Assembly (NCBI RefSeq): GCF_009176645.1
Contig: NZ_AP019007.1
Coordinates: 1,488,001-1,552,000 of the forward strand
From: Enterobacter oligotrophicus
GTDB taxonomy: Bacteria; Pseudomonadota; Gammaproteobacteria; Enterobacterales; Enterobacteriaceae
Length of the DNA: 64,000 nucleotides
Reading direction: 5' to 3'
Positions 10,341 to 20,167 of the stretch are shown here, piece after piece (within the stretch, counting starts at the first letter, position 1; each line of letters begins with the position of its first letter). Under the pieces are notes generated by a model. That model did not search any database, was not told the origin of the DNA, and saw nothing but the letters and a program-made list of their open reading frames with translations. Position numbers and translations under genes: made by a program.

Positions 10341-10797
10341 TTACCGATACAATTCATAACCTTCCCTTATATCATTTATACACATATCCCAAACGCAATC
10401 GATTACTTTGTTTTTTGAGCCGCAAATTATCAGCCTTAATCCAAATTAATCGTCAGAAAATACCAAAAACTCCATTTTTTACAGAGAAAGACGCCTATCT
10501 ACTGGCCTGGTCTTTCAGGCCATATGTTGTTAATGGTAGCCTTCGCGCCCGTAAATTCTCTTTGATGTTTTTTTAACAGATAAATGGTCTAAAGATATCC
10601 ATATCAAAAGTGGATTATTGCATTTGGGATCGGGATCACTGATAGATTCATCACCAGAATGTATCTTTCCGCCCGCCAATAGTTACGGGCAAAAATTATT
10701 AAAAAACCGTCACTGAACGAATTTCATATTACCGTCAGGCACTTTTTCATCGGATTTGACTAAAAACCTGACAATTTGCTTCCTCCAGGAGATACAG
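10341..10797. promoter_or_regulatory. sdaC upstream region
   Basis: 457 bp, AT-rich compared with the genes around it, between the ppnN terminator and sdaC. It should contain the sdaCB promoter(s). A perfect 7-bp stem TGGCCTG/CAGGCCA with a 6-base loop sits at 10503-10522, and complementary GCCCGTAA (10547-10554) and TTACGGGC (10683-10690) lie 128 bp apart. No ORF with family support was found. In E. coli this promoter region answers to CRP and Lrp; I did not find a clean CRP palindrome. Confidence 0.5.
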
Positions 10798-12087
10798 ATG
10801 GAAACCACTCAAACCAGCACCGTTGCTTCGATTGAATCCCGAAGCGGTTGGCGCAAAACGGATACCATGTGGATGCTTGGCCTTTACGGCACAGCAATCG
10901 GCGCTGGTGTACTGTTCCTTCCTATTAACGCAGGTGTCGGCGGTCTGATCCCGCTGATCATCATGGCCATCATCGCGTTCCCGATGACCTTCTTCGCACA
11001 CCGCGGCCTGACCCGCTTCGTGCTGTCCGGTAAAAATCCAGGCGAAGATATCACTGAAGTGGTTGAAGAACACTTTGGCGTAGGCGCAGGTAAGCTGATT
11101 ACCCTGCTCTACTTCTTCGCGATTTACCCCATCCTGCTGGTGTACAGCGTGGCTATCACCAACACCGTTGAAAGTTTCATGATGCACCAGTTGCAGATGA
11201 CGCCGCCTCCGCGTGCCATTCTGTCGCTGATCCTGATTGTGGGCATGATGACGATTGTGCGCTTCGGTGAGCAGATGATCGTTAAAGCAATGAGCGTACT
11301 GGTGTTCCCGTTTGTTGCCGCTCTGATGGTGCTGGCGCTGTACCTGATCCCACAGTGGAACGGTGCCGCGCTGGAAACCCTGTCCCTGAGCAGCGCATCC
11401 GCAACCGGTAACGGCCTGATGCTGACCCTGTGGCTGGCAATTCCTGTGATGGTGTTCTCCTTCAACCACTCACCAATCATCTCCTCCTTCGCAGTTGCGA
11501 AGCGTGAAGAGTACGGCAATGGTGCAGAGAAGAAGTGCTCCAGCATCCTGGCACGTGCACACATCATGATGGTACTGACCGTGATGTTCTTCGTGTTCAG
11601 CTGCGTGCTGAGCCTCTCCCCGGCGGATCTGGCTGCAGCGAAAGAACAGAACATCTCTATTCTCTCTTACCTGGCGAACCACTTTAACGCGCCGCTGATT
11701 GCGTGGATGGCACCTATCATCGCGATTATCGCTATCACCAAATCCTTCCTGGGCCACTATCTGGGCGCACGTGAAGGCTTCAACGGTATGGTGATTAAAT
11801 CTCTGCGCGGTAAAGGCAAGAGCATTGAAATCAACAAACTGAACAAAATCACTGCACTGTTCATGCTGGTCACCACCTGGGCGGTCGCGACCCTGAACCC
11901 AAGCATCTTGGGTATGATTGAAACCCTGGGCGGCCCGGTTATCGCAATGATTCTGTTCCTGATGCCAATGTACGCGATTCAGAAAGTGCCTGCGATGCGT
12001 AAATACAGCGGCCATATCAGCAACGTATTCGTTGTAGTTATGGGTCTGATTGCCATCTCTGCCATTTTCTACTCGCTGTTCAGCTAA
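10798..12087 (+). CDS. sdaC: Serine/proton symporter SdaC
   Basis: Inner-membrane L-serine importer of the hydroxy/aromatic amino acid permease family. 429 residues, equal to E. coli, about eleven hydrophobic segments, starting with [19 protein letters not shown] near residues 27-45. The frame is open to a TTG 42 bp upstream, but ATG at 10798 has TCCAGGAG just before it and gives the family start [11 protein letters not shown]. It forms an operon with sdaB, 63 bp downstream; together they import and deaminate serine. Confidence 0.97.
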   Translation: METTQTSTVASIESRSGWRKTDTMWMLGLYGTAIGAGVLFLPINAGVGGLIPLIIMAIIAFPMTFFAHRGLTRFVLSGKNPGEDITEVVEEHFGVGAGKLITLLYFFAIYPILLVYSVAITNTVESFMMHQLQMTPPPRAILSLILIVGMMTIVRFGEQMIVKAMSVLVFPFVAALMVLALYLIPQWNGAALETLSLSSASATGNGLMLTLWLAIPVMVFSFNHSPIISSFAVAKREEYGNGAEKKCSSILARAHIMMVLTVMFFVFSCVLSLSPADLAAAKEQNISILSYLANHFNAPLIAWMAPIIAIIAITKSFLGHYLGAREGFNGMVIKSLRGKGKSIEINKLNKITALFMLVTTWAVATLNPSILGMIETLGGPVIAMILFLMPMYAIQKVPAMRKYSGHISNVFVVVMGLIAISAIFYSLFS

Positions 12088-12094
12088 TACCTCC

Positions 12095-12116
12095 TGCGCC
12101 GTTTTCGGACGGCGCA
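12095..12116 (+). other. Intercistronic hairpin between sdaC and sdaB
   Basis: Perfect 7-bp inverted repeat TGCGCCG/CGGCGCA with an 8-base loop, without a T run. It probably adjusts mRNA stability between the two cistrons rather than ending transcription. Confidence 0.5.
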
Positions 12117-12150
12117 CTCCTCCCCTCTGACTGATAGCAATGGACGCATC

Positions 12151-13518
12151 ATGATTAGCGTATTCGATATCTTCAAAATCGGTATTGGTCCTTCCAGCTC
12201 TCACACCGTCGGACCAATGAAAGCCGGTAAACAATTCACGGATGACTTGATTGCACGCGGCATTTTGCACGACATCACCCGCGTGGTTGTCGATGTATAC
12301 GGTTCCCTTTCCCTGACTGGTAAAGGCCACCATACCGATATCGCCATTATCATGGGCCTGGCAGGAAACCTGCCGGACACCGTTGATATTGATGCGATCC
12401 CTGGTTTCATCCAGGACGTGAATACCCACGGTCGTTTGCTGCTGGCAAACGGCGAGCACGAAGTTGAATTTCCGGTTGATCACTGCATGAATTTCCATGC
12501 CGACAACCTGTCGCTGCACGAAAACGGCATGCGTATTACCGCGCTGGCTGGCGACAAAGCGGTTTATAGCCAGACGTATTACTCCATCGGCGGCGGTTTT
12601 ATCGTCGACGAAGACCATTTTGGTCAGACCAACAATTCTGCAGTTGAAGTGCCTTATCCGTACAAAAACGCGGCGGATTTGCAGCGTCACTGCCAGGAGA
12701 CGGGGCTTTCCCTCTCCGGCCTGATGATGAAAAACGAGCTGGCCCTGCACAGCAAAGAAGAGCTTGAGCAGCACTTTGCTAACGTCTGGGATGTGATGCG
12801 CGGCGGTATTGAACGCGGGATCACCACCGAAGGCGTTCTGCCGGGCAAGCTGCGCGTACCGCGTCGTGCGGCAGCGCTACGCCGTATGCTGGTCAGCACT
12901 GACAAAACCACGACTGACCCGATGGCGGTCGTGGACTGGATCAACATGTTTGCACTGGCAGTAAACGAAGAGAATGCTGCGGGCGGCCGCGTGGTGACTG
13001 CGCCGACCAACGGTGCCTGCGGTATCGTGCCCGCCGTGCTGGCGTACTACGACAAGTTTATCCGCGAAGTAAATGCGAACTCACTGGCGCGCTACCTGCT
13101 GGTCGCCAGCGCGATTGGTTCGCTGTACAAAATGAATGCCTCCATTTCGGGCGCGGAAGTGGGTTGCCAGGGTGAAGTCGGCGTGGCCTGCTCCATGGCT
13201 GCGGCGGGTCTGGCAGAGCTGTTGGGCGCAAGCCCAGCTCAGGTGTGCATTGCGGCGGAAATCGGCATGGAACACAACCTGGGATTGACCTGCGACCCGG
13301 TCGCCGGACAGGTGCAGGTGCCATGCATCGAGCGTAACGCTATCGCCTCCGTCAAAGCGGTGAACGCGGCGCGTATGGCGCTGCGTCGCACCAGCGAACC
13401 ACGCGTCTGTCTCGATAAGGTTATCGAAACCATGTACGAAACCGGCAAAGATATGAACGCCAAATACCGCGAAACCTCTCGCGGCGGCCTGGCGATGAAG
13501 ATCGTTACCTGCGATTAA
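12151..13518 (+). CDS. sdaB: L-serine dehydratase 2 (serine deaminase)
   Basis: Oxygen-sensitive [4Fe-4S] enzyme that converts L-serine to pyruvate and ammonia. 455 residues as in E. coli SdaB. The N-terminal beta domain opens ISVFDIFKIGIGPSSSHTVG, which carries the serine-binding SSSHT loop, and the alpha domain contains TAPTNGACG near residue 287. Cysteines in LTCDPVAGQVQVPC, around residues 380-395, are expected cluster ligands. Second gene of the sdaCB unit; a terminator follows eight bases after the stop. Confidence 0.97.
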   Translation: MISVFDIFKIGIGPSSSHTVGPMKAGKQFTDDLIARGILHDITRVVVDVYGSLSLTGKGHHTDIAIIMGLAGNLPDTVDIDAIPGFIQDVNTHGRLLLANGEHEVEFPVDHCMNFHADNLSLHENGMRITALAGDKAVYSQTYYSIGGGFIVDEDHFGQTNNSAVEVPYPYKNAADLQRHCQETGLSLSGLMMKNELALHSKEELEQHFANVWDVMRGGIERGITTEGVLPGKLRVPRRAAALRRMLVSTDKTTTDPMAVVDWINMFALAVNEENAAGGRVVTAPTNGACGIVPAVLAYYDKFIREVNANSLARYLLVASAIGSLYKMNASISGAEVGCQGEVGVACSMAAAGLAELLGASPAQVCIAAEIGMEHNLGLTCDPVAGQVQVPCIERNAIASVKAVNAARMALRRTSEPRVCLDKVIETMYETGKDMNAKYRETSRGGLAMKIVTCD

Positions 13519-13525
13519 GCCTCTC

Positions 13526-13560
13526 AGGAAGCCTCGTTTTGCGAGGCTTCTTCCTGTTTT
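13526..13560 (+). terminator. Terminator after sdaB
   Basis: Strong stem AGGAAGCCTCG paired with CGAGGCTTCTTCCT across a short T-rich loop, followed by GTTTT. Confidence 0.85.
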
Positions 13561-13630
13561 CCCCACCACGCATAGTTTCATACTTCTGACAGTGTTACCC
13601 TTCACCCATTAAACAGAAGGGAGATTATCT

Positions 13631-14386
13631 GTGGCTGTTCATTTGCTAATCGTCGACGCGCTCAACCTGATCCGCCGTATCCATGCGGTACAGGGCACGC
13701 CCTGTAAGGACACATGTCTGCACGCGCTTGAGCAGCTTATCCGCCATAGCGAGCCCACGCATGCCGTTGCTGTGTTTGACGACGAAGCACGAAATACGGG
13801 CTGGCGGCACCAGCGCCTGCCCGACTACAAAGCCGGACGCGCGCCAATGCCCGACGACCTTCATGCCGAAATGCCCGCTATCCGCGCAGCCTTTGAACAG
13901 CGCGGTGTCCCCTGCTGGGGCGCACAGGGTAATGAAGCAGACGATCTGGCGGCAACACTGGCCGTAAAGGTGGCGGGGGCGGGGCATCAGGCCACTATCG
14001 TTTCAACCGACAAAGGCTACTGCCAGCTTCTCTCTCCAACGATCCGCATTCGCGACTACTTTCAAAAGCGCTGGCTGGATGCGCCGTTTATTGCCAGTGA
14101 GTTTGGCGTCTCGCCGAAGCAGCTCCCCGACTACTGGGGGCTGGCAGGAGTCAGTAGCTCTAAAGTGCCTGGCGTCGCCGGTATTGGGCCAAAAAGTGCC
14201 GCACAATTGCTGACCGATTTTGACGATCTTGAAGGGATCTACGCCCGGCTGGATGAAGTACCGGAAAAATGGCGCAAGAAGCTGGAGGCACATAAAGAGA
14301 TGGCATTTATTTGCCGGGAAATCGCAACGCTACAGACGGATTTACAGCTGGACGGGAATTTGCAGCAGTTAAGGTTGGTCTTGTAG
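13631..14386 (+). CDS. xni: Flap endonuclease Xni (ExoIX)
   Basis: Flap endonuclease-like protein related to the 5'-3' exonuclease domain of DNA polymerase I. 251 residues as in E. coli. GTG start at 13631, preceded by AGAAGGGAG. The conserved acidic stretch [12 protein letters not shown] lies near residues 101-112, [10 protein letters not shown] near 126-135, and the helix-hairpin-helix [16 protein letters not shown] near 176-191. The last base of the penultimate codon and the TAG stop belong to a REP unit. Confidence 0.95.
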   Translation: MAVHLLIVDALNLIRRIHAVQGTPCKDTCLHALEQLIRHSEPTHAVAVFDDEARNTGWRHQRLPDYKAGRAPMPDDLHAEMPAIRAAFEQRGVPCWGAQGNEADDLAATLAVKVAGAGHQATIVSTDKGYCQLLSPTIRIRDYFQKRWLDAPFIASEFGVSPKQLPDYWGLAGVSSSKVPGVAGIGPKSAAQLLTDFDDLEGIYARLDEVPEKWRKKLEAHKEMAFICREIATLQTDLQLDGNLQQLRLVL

Positions 14387-14412
14387 GCCCGGTAAGCGCA
14401 GCGCCACCGGGC
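14383..14412. repeat. REP unit overlapping the xni stop codon
   Basis: GTAGGCCCGGTAAGCGCAGC… ending CACCGGGC, in the orientation opposite to the copy at 5.1 kb. It begins inside the last sense codon of xni, supplies its TAG stop and fills the gap between convergent xni and rlmM. Confidence 0.8.
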
Positions 14413-14427
14413 AAAACAAAGCTCGGA

Positions 14428-15528
14428 CTATCGCTCGTCGCGACGTCCGCCCACAGCCGCCCACCAGCGACGAATGTGCACCGTCACCTCTTCGCGGTCG
14501 TGATACAACTGGCGCGCCTGGATCTCCACGTTAATGCCGTGCTCATCCATCTGCTCCTGAATGTACGCCAGATTCTGTGACACTTCCTCGTAGCGCTTTT
14601 TCATTGGCAGTTTGAGATTGAAGATCGTCTCACGGCACCAGCCATTGACCAGCCAGGAGGCCATAAGCGCGGCCACTTTTGCGGGTTTCTCAACCATATC
14701 GCACACCATCCAGGAGATGTTGTTGCGGTTAGGTCGATAGCGGAAACCATCTTCACGTAGCCAGGTGACTTGTCCGGTATCCATCAGGCTTTGCGCCATC
14801 GGGCCGTTATCCACTGAAGCAACCCACATGTTGCGTTTCACCAGCTGATAGGTCCAGCCGCCAGGACACGCCCCGAGATCAACTGCGTACATGCCGTTTG
14901 CCAGACGCTCGTCCCACTCATCCGCCGGGATAAAGACGTGGAACGCCTCTTCCAGCTTCAGCGTTGAACGGCTCGGTGCATCCGCCGGGAATCGCAGACG
15001 CGGGATGCCCATAAAGAACGGAGAGTTGTTAGTGGTGTAGGAGTAACCGGCGTAGCAGCAGCCTGGTGCAATGAAGAAGATGTGCACCACCGGGCGTTTC
15101 GGCGTTTCATAGTTCGTCAGCACGCCCGCATCACGCAACGCAGCGCGTAGCGGTACGGTGAACTTACGGCAGAACTTCATCAGCTCTTTGCTTTCGTTGG
15201 TATCAGCCACCTCGACGCGCAGATCGCCGCCCTTCTCCACCACACCCTGCAGCATACCTACAATCGGCGTAATCCGGTCTTCCGGCGGAAGATCCTTCAG
15301 CAGTTCACCCGCAACAAACATCTGACGGGCGAAAATCAGTGAACTGAACGGCAGTTCACGCGCCAGCTTGTCGGCATCATCAGCCTGATAACATTCGAAC
15401 ACCACATAGCCCGCGTTTTCTTTAACGCGCGCAAAACCGAACACTTCGCGCTTCGCCGCTTTATCGGTAATTTCCGCGGCGCACTCTTTCTCAAACCCTG
15501 GGCGACAATATAAAACAACCTTATTCAT
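14428..15528 (-). CDS. rlmM: 23S rRNA 2'-O-ribose C2498 methyltransferase
   Basis: S-adenosylmethionine-dependent methyltransferase that modifies C2498 of 23S rRNA. 366 residues as in E. coli when started at ATG 15528 ([15 protein letters not shown]); the frame extends two codons upstream to another ATG. An N-terminal THUMP-like region is followed by a Rossmann methyltransferase domain with the SAM-binding motif [14 protein letters not shown] near residues 220-233. It overlaps the ygdD stop region by eight bases on the same strand. Confidence 0.95.
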   Translation of the reverse strand: MNKVVLYCRPGFEKECAAEITDKAAKREVFGFARVKENAGYVVFECYQADDADKLARELPFSSLIFARQMFVAGELLKDLPPEDRITPIVGMLQGVVEKGGDLRVEVADTNESKELMKFCRKFTVPLRAALRDAGVLTNYETPKRPVVHIFFIAPGCCYAGYSYTTNNSPFFMGIPRLRFPADAPSRSTLKLEEAFHVFIPADEWDERLANGMYAVDLGACPGGWTYQLVKRNMWVASVDNGPMAQSLMDTGQVTWLREDGFRYRPNRNNISWMVCDMVEKPAKVAALMASWLVNGWCRETIFNLKLPMKKRYEEVSQNLAYIQEQMDEHGINVEIQARQLYHDREEVTVHIRRWWAAVGGRRDER

Positions 15529-15916
15529 GAACAACGCCCTTGCGTTTCAGACGGATAGCTCCGATAAACATTAATACCCATCCTGCCAGGAAGCTGACGC
15601 CGCCGACAGGTGTAACAAACGCCCACAGGCGTAAATGCGAGAGTGCGAGACAATACAGACTACCGCTAAACAGTACCGTGCCCAGTGCCAGAAACACGCT
15701 GCTCCAGTAAAACCAGATGCTGATACGGCGCTGCATCGCCACCGCCAGCCCAAAGATGGCCAGGGTATGGAACGCCTGATATTCGAGGCCGGTCTGGAGC
15801 CAGCCCATTTCTACCACCCCTAAAGACTTACTTAACACATGCGCGCCAAAGGCACCCAGTGCGACAAAAATAAAGCCACTCACCGCGGCAAAAATCAGCA
15901 TGAATCGGCTGGTCAT
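15521..15916 (-). CDS. ygdD: DUF423 inner-membrane protein YgdD
   Basis: Small integral membrane protein of unknown function, 131 residues, with about four hydrophobic segments. The first contains [17 protein letters not shown], the DUF423 signature. It precedes and slightly overlaps rlmM, and gcvA lies upstream on the same strand with a 39-bp gap. The arrangement gcvA-ygdD-rlmM is the same in E. coli. Confidence 0.93.
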   Translation of the reverse strand: MTSRFMLIFAAVSGFIFVALGAFGAHVLSKSLGVVEMGWLQTGLEYQAFHTLAIFGLAVAMQRRISIWFYWSSVFLALGTVLFSGSLYCLALSHLRLWAFVTPVGGVSFLAGWVLMFIGAIRLKRKGVVHE

Positions 15917-15955
15917 GTTTCGGTCCTAAAGTGATGCGTGCTCAGCACACAAAAG

Positions 15956-16873
15956 TTATTGTTCATACCTGAAGCGGAATTTTTCTTGCTCATTTGCCGC
16001 TTTGGACAGTATCCACTGTCGGAAGGCGGCTATTTTACCCAGTTCTGCCTGACTGTCATGACAAACCAGATAAAACGCATTCTTGCTGACCAGAACATCA
16101 TTAAACGGGCAAACCAGACGGCCAGCCTCAATTTCGGACTGCGCCATCACGTTGTTCGCCAACGCAACGCCCTGCCCGTGAATAGCAGCCTGTAACACCA
16201 TTGCACTGTGGCTAAAAATGGGGCCCTGCTGCACATTTATATGACTAAGACCTAATTGGCGGGTATAAGTTTGCCAGTCACGGCGAGAAGCATCATGTAA
16301 AAGCGTATGTTGTGCCAAATCAGCGGGCGTCTTTAGCGCCTTGTCGCCCGTCAGCAATAAAGGTGAGCAGACCGGCAACAAATATTCTGCGTATAATTTC
16401 TCGACACGCAAGCCCGGCCAGTTACCGCGACCATAAAAAATGGCGACGTCCACATCATCCGCCAGTTTATCTTCCTGGCGATCCACCGCCTGGATGCGGA
16501 CATCAATTCCCGGATAAGCTGAGTTAAAGCTGGAGAGTCTTGGCACCAGCCACTGAATGGCAAAACTGGGTAATAAACTGACCGTCAGCGCGCCTTTAGC
16601 ACTGCGCGCCTGCAGCTTACGCGTCGCTTCCGTGAGCTGGGAAAAAATCTCTTTAATATCCTGAAAATAGCTCTGACCTTCTTCGGTCAGGAGCAAGGAG
16701 CGGTTGCGGCGGCGAAACAGCTTAAGCCCCAGGAAATCCTCCAGTGACTTGATTTGATGACTTACTGCGGCCTGTGTCACAAAAAGCTCATCTGCTGCGC
16801 GGGTGAAACTCAGGTGACGTGCTGCGGCATCAAAAACACGTAATGCATTAAGAGGTGGCAATCGCTTCGACAT
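15956..16873 (-). CDS. gcvA: Glycine cleavage system regulator GcvA (LysR family)
   Basis: LysR-type regulator that activates gcvTHP and the divergent gcvB in response to glycine, and represses gcvTHP with GcvR when glycine is low. 305 residues as in E. coli. The N-terminal winged helix-turn-helix is clear (SFTRAADELFVTQAAVSHQI, residues 22-41), followed by a substrate-binding domain. The ATG at 16873 gives MSKRLPPLNALRVFDAA. It is divergent from gcvB, with 128 bp shared for control. Confidence 0.96.
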   Translation of the reverse strand: MSKRLPPLNALRVFDAAARHLSFTRAADELFVTQAAVSHQIKSLEDFLGLKLFRRRNRSLLLTEEGQSYFQDIKEIFSQLTEATRKLQARSAKGALTVSLLPSFAIQWLVPRLSSFNSAYPGIDVRIQAVDRQEDKLADDVDVAIFYGRGNWPGLRVEKLYAEYLLPVCSPLLLTGDKALKTPADLAQHTLLHDASRRDWQTYTRQLGLSHINVQQGPIFSHSAMVLQAAIHGQGVALANNVMAQSEIEAGRLVCPFNDVLVSKNAFYLVCHDSQAELGKIAAFRQWILSKAANEQEKFRFRYEQ

Positions 16874-17001
16874 GGTTATCTGGCTTAGATGTTAACGAGA
16901 TTTAACATATAGGAAACAACGTTTAACCTATTAGTTTTTTTTATCTGAGCCATTATAATTTGTCCGTTGAGGAACTACCAGCAAATACCTATAGTGGCGG
17001 C

Positions 17002-17208
17002 ACTTCCTGAGCCGGAACGAAAAGTTTTTTTGGAATGCGTGTTCTGAAGAACTTTTGGCTTACGGTTGTGATGTTGTGTTGTTGTGTTTGCAATTGGTCT
17101 GCGATTCAGACCACGGTAGCAACGCTACCAATTTTTCACTTCCTGTACATTTACCCTGTCTGTCCATAGTGATTAATGTAGCACCGCCAATTTGCGGTGC
17201 TTTTTTTT
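17002..17208 (+). ncRNA. gcvB: GcvB small regulatory RNA
   Basis: Hfq-dependent sRNA of about 207 nt that represses many amino-acid and peptide transporter mRNAs. It begins ACTTCCTGAGCCGGAACG, contains the GU-rich target-pairing region R1 (TTGTGATGTTGTGTTGTTGT, 17066-17085), and ends in the terminator GCACCGCCAATTTGCGGTGC plus eight T. Almost every base matches E. coli GcvB. It is divergent from gcvA and followed by the convergent ygdI. Confidence 0.97.
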
Positions 17209-17221
17209 GCCTGTCTGACTG

Positions 17222-17449
17222 TTAATGCTCGATTTCTTTCATCTCTTTCACGTCCGTGCGGTTGATCTGCTGCTTGTTCCCGTTAGCATCTTTGTATGAA
17301 ATCATCCCGGTATCGTTATCGGTTGTCGGTTTCCCTTCCGAAACGATAGAACGACCATCGTTGGTGTGCATCACATAGTTGTTACCAGAACAGGCGCTCA
17401 GGGCAAAGGTAAACGCACAGGCAGAAATGATTGCAGCTGTCTTATTCAT
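17222..17449 (-). CDS. ygdI: YgdI/YgdR family small lipoprotein
   Basis: 75-residue lipoprotein of the DUF903 family, unknown function. The signal peptide ends in the lipobox LSAC with cysteine 20. The mature part holds the family segment DGRSIVSEGKPTTDNDTG, a small SH3-like beta fold in known structures. A second family member, ygdR, lies at 44.5 kb. It converges on gcvB with 13 bp between them. Confidence 0.92.
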   Translation of the reverse strand: MNKTAAIISACAFTFALSACSGNNYVMHTNDGRSIVSEGKPTTDNDTGMISYKDANGNKQQINRTDVKEMKEIEH

Positions 17450-17641
17450 GATTATTCTCCTTTAGCAATTAATGCTATTCAAACCTCGATTTATAACAGG
17501 CTAAAACATCCACCTAACACTATTTAGCATAACCTGCTTTTTCGAGGTCGCCAGGATATGCAGACGAATCTGATAGATATCAACTTCCTTGCCCTGCCGC
17601 TGAAATTGCGCGACGATCTCTCTATCGACATGAGGAATTCC

Positions 17642-18847
17642 ATGAACGCTTTCAGTCCTGCGCAGTTTCGCGCACAGTTTCCGGCGCTGGCTGATGCCGG
17701 TATATACCTTGACAGCGCCGCTACGGCATTAAAACCACAAGCGGTTATCGAGGCAACGCAACAGTTTTACAGCCTGAGTGCAGGCAATGTGCATCGCAGC
17801 CAGTTTGCCGAGGCGCAACGCCTGACCGCACGCTACGAAGCCGCACGCGATCAGGTTGCACGCCTGATCAATGCCAAAAGCGGGAAAAATATCGTCTGGA
17901 CGCGGGGCACCACCGAGGCTATCAATATGGTGGCTCAGTGCTATGCACGACCGCTCTTGCAGCCGGGTGATGAAATCATCGTGAGTGAGGCCGAACACCA
18001 CGCTAACCTGGTACCCTGGCTGATGGTTGCCGGGCAAACGGAGGCTCGCATCATCAAACTGCCGCTGGCGGCAGACTGCCTGCCAGACGTGGCGCGATTA
18101 CCTGAACTGATTACGCCCCGCAGCCGTATTCTGGCGCTGGGGCAGATGTCCAACGTGACCGGAGGCTGCCCGGATCTGGCCCGCGCCATTGATATCGCCC
18201 ATGCCAGCGGCATGGTGGTGATGGTCGACGGTGCGCAGGGAGTCGTGCATTTCCCGGCAGATGTGCAGAAGCTGGATATCGATTTCTACGCTTTCTCAGG
18301 GCACAAACTGTACGGGCCAACCGGCATCGGGGCGCTGTACGGTAAGCCGGAACTGCTGGCAAAAATGACGCCATGGCTGGGTGGCGGCAAAATGATCACC
18401 GAAGTGACCTTCGACGGTTTCAAAACCCAGGACGTGCCCTACCGTCTGGAAGCGGGCACGCCGAACGTGGCGGGCGTAATCGGCCTTAGCGCTGCGCTGG
18501 AGTGGCTGGCTGAGACAGACATTGTTCAGGCCGAAAGCTGGAGCCGGGGTCTGGCAACGCTGGCAGAGGAAGAACTCAGAAAACGCCCTGGTTTTCGTTC
18601 ATTCCGGGTGCAGGATTCCAGCCTGTTAGCCTTTGATTTTGCAGGCGTTCATCATAGCGATATGGTGACACTCCTCGCCGAATACGGTATCGCCCTGCGT
18701 GCCGGACAACACTGTGCCCAGCCGTTGCTGGCAGCCCTGGGCGTAAGCGGTACGCTGCGTGCTTCATTTGCGCCGTACAATACGAAAAGCGACGTTGACG
18801 CGCTGGTTGCCGCTGTTGACCGCGCCCTTGAATTACTGGTGGATTAA
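17642..18847 (+). CDS. csdA: Cysteine desulfurase CsdA
   Basis: PLP-dependent cysteine desulfurase (cysteine sulfinate desulfinase) that supplies sulfur through CsdE. 401 residues as in E. coli when started at ATG 17642 ([16 protein letters not shown]); the frame is open 84 bp further upstream. The PLP lysine lies in [11 protein letters not shown] near residue 222, the active cysteine in AGQHCAQP near residue 358. The stop TAA shares a base with the csdE ATG. Confidence 0.96.
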   Translation: MNAFSPAQFRAQFPALADAGIYLDSAATALKPQAVIEATQQFYSLSAGNVHRSQFAEAQRLTARYEAARDQVARLINAKSGKNIVWTRGTTEAINMVAQCYARPLLQPGDEIIVSEAEHHANLVPWLMVAGQTEARIIKLPLAADCLPDVARLPELITPRSRILALGQMSNVTGGCPDLARAIDIAHASGMVVMVDGAQGVVHFPADVQKLDIDFYAFSGHKLYGPTGIGALYGKPELLAKMTPWLGGGKMITEVTFDGFKTQDVPYRLEAGTPNVAGVIGLSAALEWLAETDIVQAESWSRGLATLAEEELRKRPGFRSFRVQDSSLLAFDFAGVHHSDMVTLLAEYGIALRAGQHCAQPLLAALGVSGTLRASFAPYNTKSDVDALVAAVDRALELLVD

Positions 18848-19293
18848 TGACGAGTTCAGCGTTAGCCGGACACCCGTTCGGCACCGTTATTACGGAAGAG
18901 ACGTTAAAACAGACCTTCGGCCCTTTGAGTCAATGGGAAGATAAATACCGTCAGCTGATTTTACTCGGCAAACAATTGCCTGCCCTGTCAGACGATCTTA
19001 AAGCTCAGGCAAAAGAGATCGCGGGCTGCGAGAATCGCGTCTGGCTTGGGTTTAGCGTCTCCGGTGAGAAGCTGCATTTCTTTGGCGACAGCGAAGGGCG
19101 GATTGTGCGTGGCCTGCTGGCGGTGCTGTTAACCGCCGTGGAGGGTAAAAGCGCCGCAGAACTGTTGGCACACTCGCCGCTGGCGCTGTTTGATGAGCTT
19201 GGACTCCGCGCACAGCTGAGCACCTCGCGCGGTCAGGGATTGATCGCGCTCAACGAGGCCGTGCTGGACGCGGCGCGTCAGGCTCAGGCCTGA
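18847..19293 (+). CDS. csdE: Sulfur acceptor protein CsdE
   Basis: SufE-like partner that takes the persulfide from CsdA and enhances its activity. 148 residues against 147 in E. coli. The acceptor cysteine is in [12 protein letters not shown] near residue 62. It starts on the last base of the csdA stop (TAATG). Its 3' end overlaps the convergent tcdA by ten bases. Confidence 0.95.
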   Translation: MTSSALAGHPFGTVITEETLKQTFGPLSQWEDKYRQLILLGKQLPALSDDLKAQAKEIAGCENRVWLGFSVSGEKLHFFGDSEGRIVRGLLAVLLTAVEGKSAAELLAHSPLALFDELGLRAQLSTSRGQGLIALNEAVLDAARQAQA

Positions 19294-20090
19294 CGTTCCG
19301 CCTTCGCCATCATCTTCTTCAGGGCGTGAGACACCGCCACAAAACCGAAGGACGCGGTCACCATAGTGGCCGCTCCGAAACCGGAGGCGCAATCCATTCT
19401 TTTTGGCCCTTCCGCCGTGCTTTTCATTGCACACACCGAACCGTCTGCCTGCGGGTAGACCAGCGCTTCAGTAGAGAATACGCAGTCCACGCCCAGCTTG
19501 CCTTTACTGTTTTTCACCACGTTGAAGTCATTTTTTAGCCGTTCGCGCAGCTTGGCCGCCAGCGGGTCCTGAATGGTTTTCGCCAGATCGGCCACCTGGA
19601 TCTGCGTCGGATCGATTTGCCCGCCCGCTCCACCAGTGGTGACCAGTGGAACCTTATAACGGCGACAATATGCGATTAACGCCGCTTTTGGACGCACGCT
19701 GTCAATGGCGTCAATCACATAGCTGTAGCCTTTGCTCATGTACTCTGCAACGTTATCTGCCGTTACAAAGTCATCAATCACCGTGACGCGGCACTCCGGG
19801 TTTATCAGGCGAATACGCTCCGCCATCACCTCGGATTTCGCCAGCCCGACGCTATCCCGCAGGGCGTGAATTTGACGGTTGGTGTTGGTCACGCAGACGT
19901 CATCCATATCAATCAGCGTGATCGCGCCAATCCCGGTTCTCGCCAGCGCTTCCGCCGCCCAGGAGCCAACGCCGCCGATGCCCACAACGCAGACATGCGC
20001 ATCCGCAAACAGCTGCAGGGCTTTTTCACCATATAAACGTGCCGTGCCGCCAAAACGCTGACGCCAGGCATCGCTGATTACTACAGACAT
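19284..20090 (-). CDS. tcdA: tRNA threonylcarbamoyladenosine dehydratase TcdA
   Basis: E1-like enzyme (also CsdL/YgdL) that uses ATP to cyclise t6A to ct6A at tRNA position 37. 268 residues. The Rossmann nucleotide-binding loop is [15 protein letters not shown] near residues 35-49, and [13 protein letters not shown] near 136-148 is the second ThiF-family block. It works with CsdA-CsdE, encoded convergently, which are known to be needed for full ct6A formation. mltA lies upstream on the same strand, separated by its terminator. Confidence 0.95.
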   Translation of the reverse strand: MSVVISDAWRQRFGGTARLYGEKALQLFADAHVCVVGIGGVGSWAAEALARTGIGAITLIDMDDVCVTNTNRQIHALRDSVGLAKSEVMAERIRLINPECRVTVIDDFVTADNVAEYMSKGYSYVIDAIDSVRPKAALIAYCRRYKVPLVTTGGAGGQIDPTQIQVADLAKTIQDPLAAKLRERLKNDFNVVKNSKGKLGVDCVFSTEALVYPQADGSVCAMKSTAEGPKRMDCASGFGAATMVTASFGFVAVSHALKKMMAKAERQA

Positions 20091-20103
20091 AGAACCTCAG
20101 ATG

Positions 20104-20131
20104 TAAAAAGGGTGAGGTTAATCCTCACCCC
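20104..20131 (-). terminator. Terminator after mltA
   Basis: On the minus strand the stem GGGTGAGG/CCTCACCC with a 5-base loop is followed by five U, between the mltA stop and the tcdA start. Confidence 0.85.
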
Positions 20132-20167
20132 TGCTCAGTTATCTTTATACTGCTCAGAATACCACAA

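Noticed and set aside
12095..12116. Terminator between sdaC and sdaB
   Set aside because: A good stem but no T run follows, and sdaB depends on the same transcript in relatives.
11470..12774. 434-codon open frame on the minus strand
   Set aside because: Antisense shadow of sdaC and sdaB, spanning two real genes with no family resemblance.
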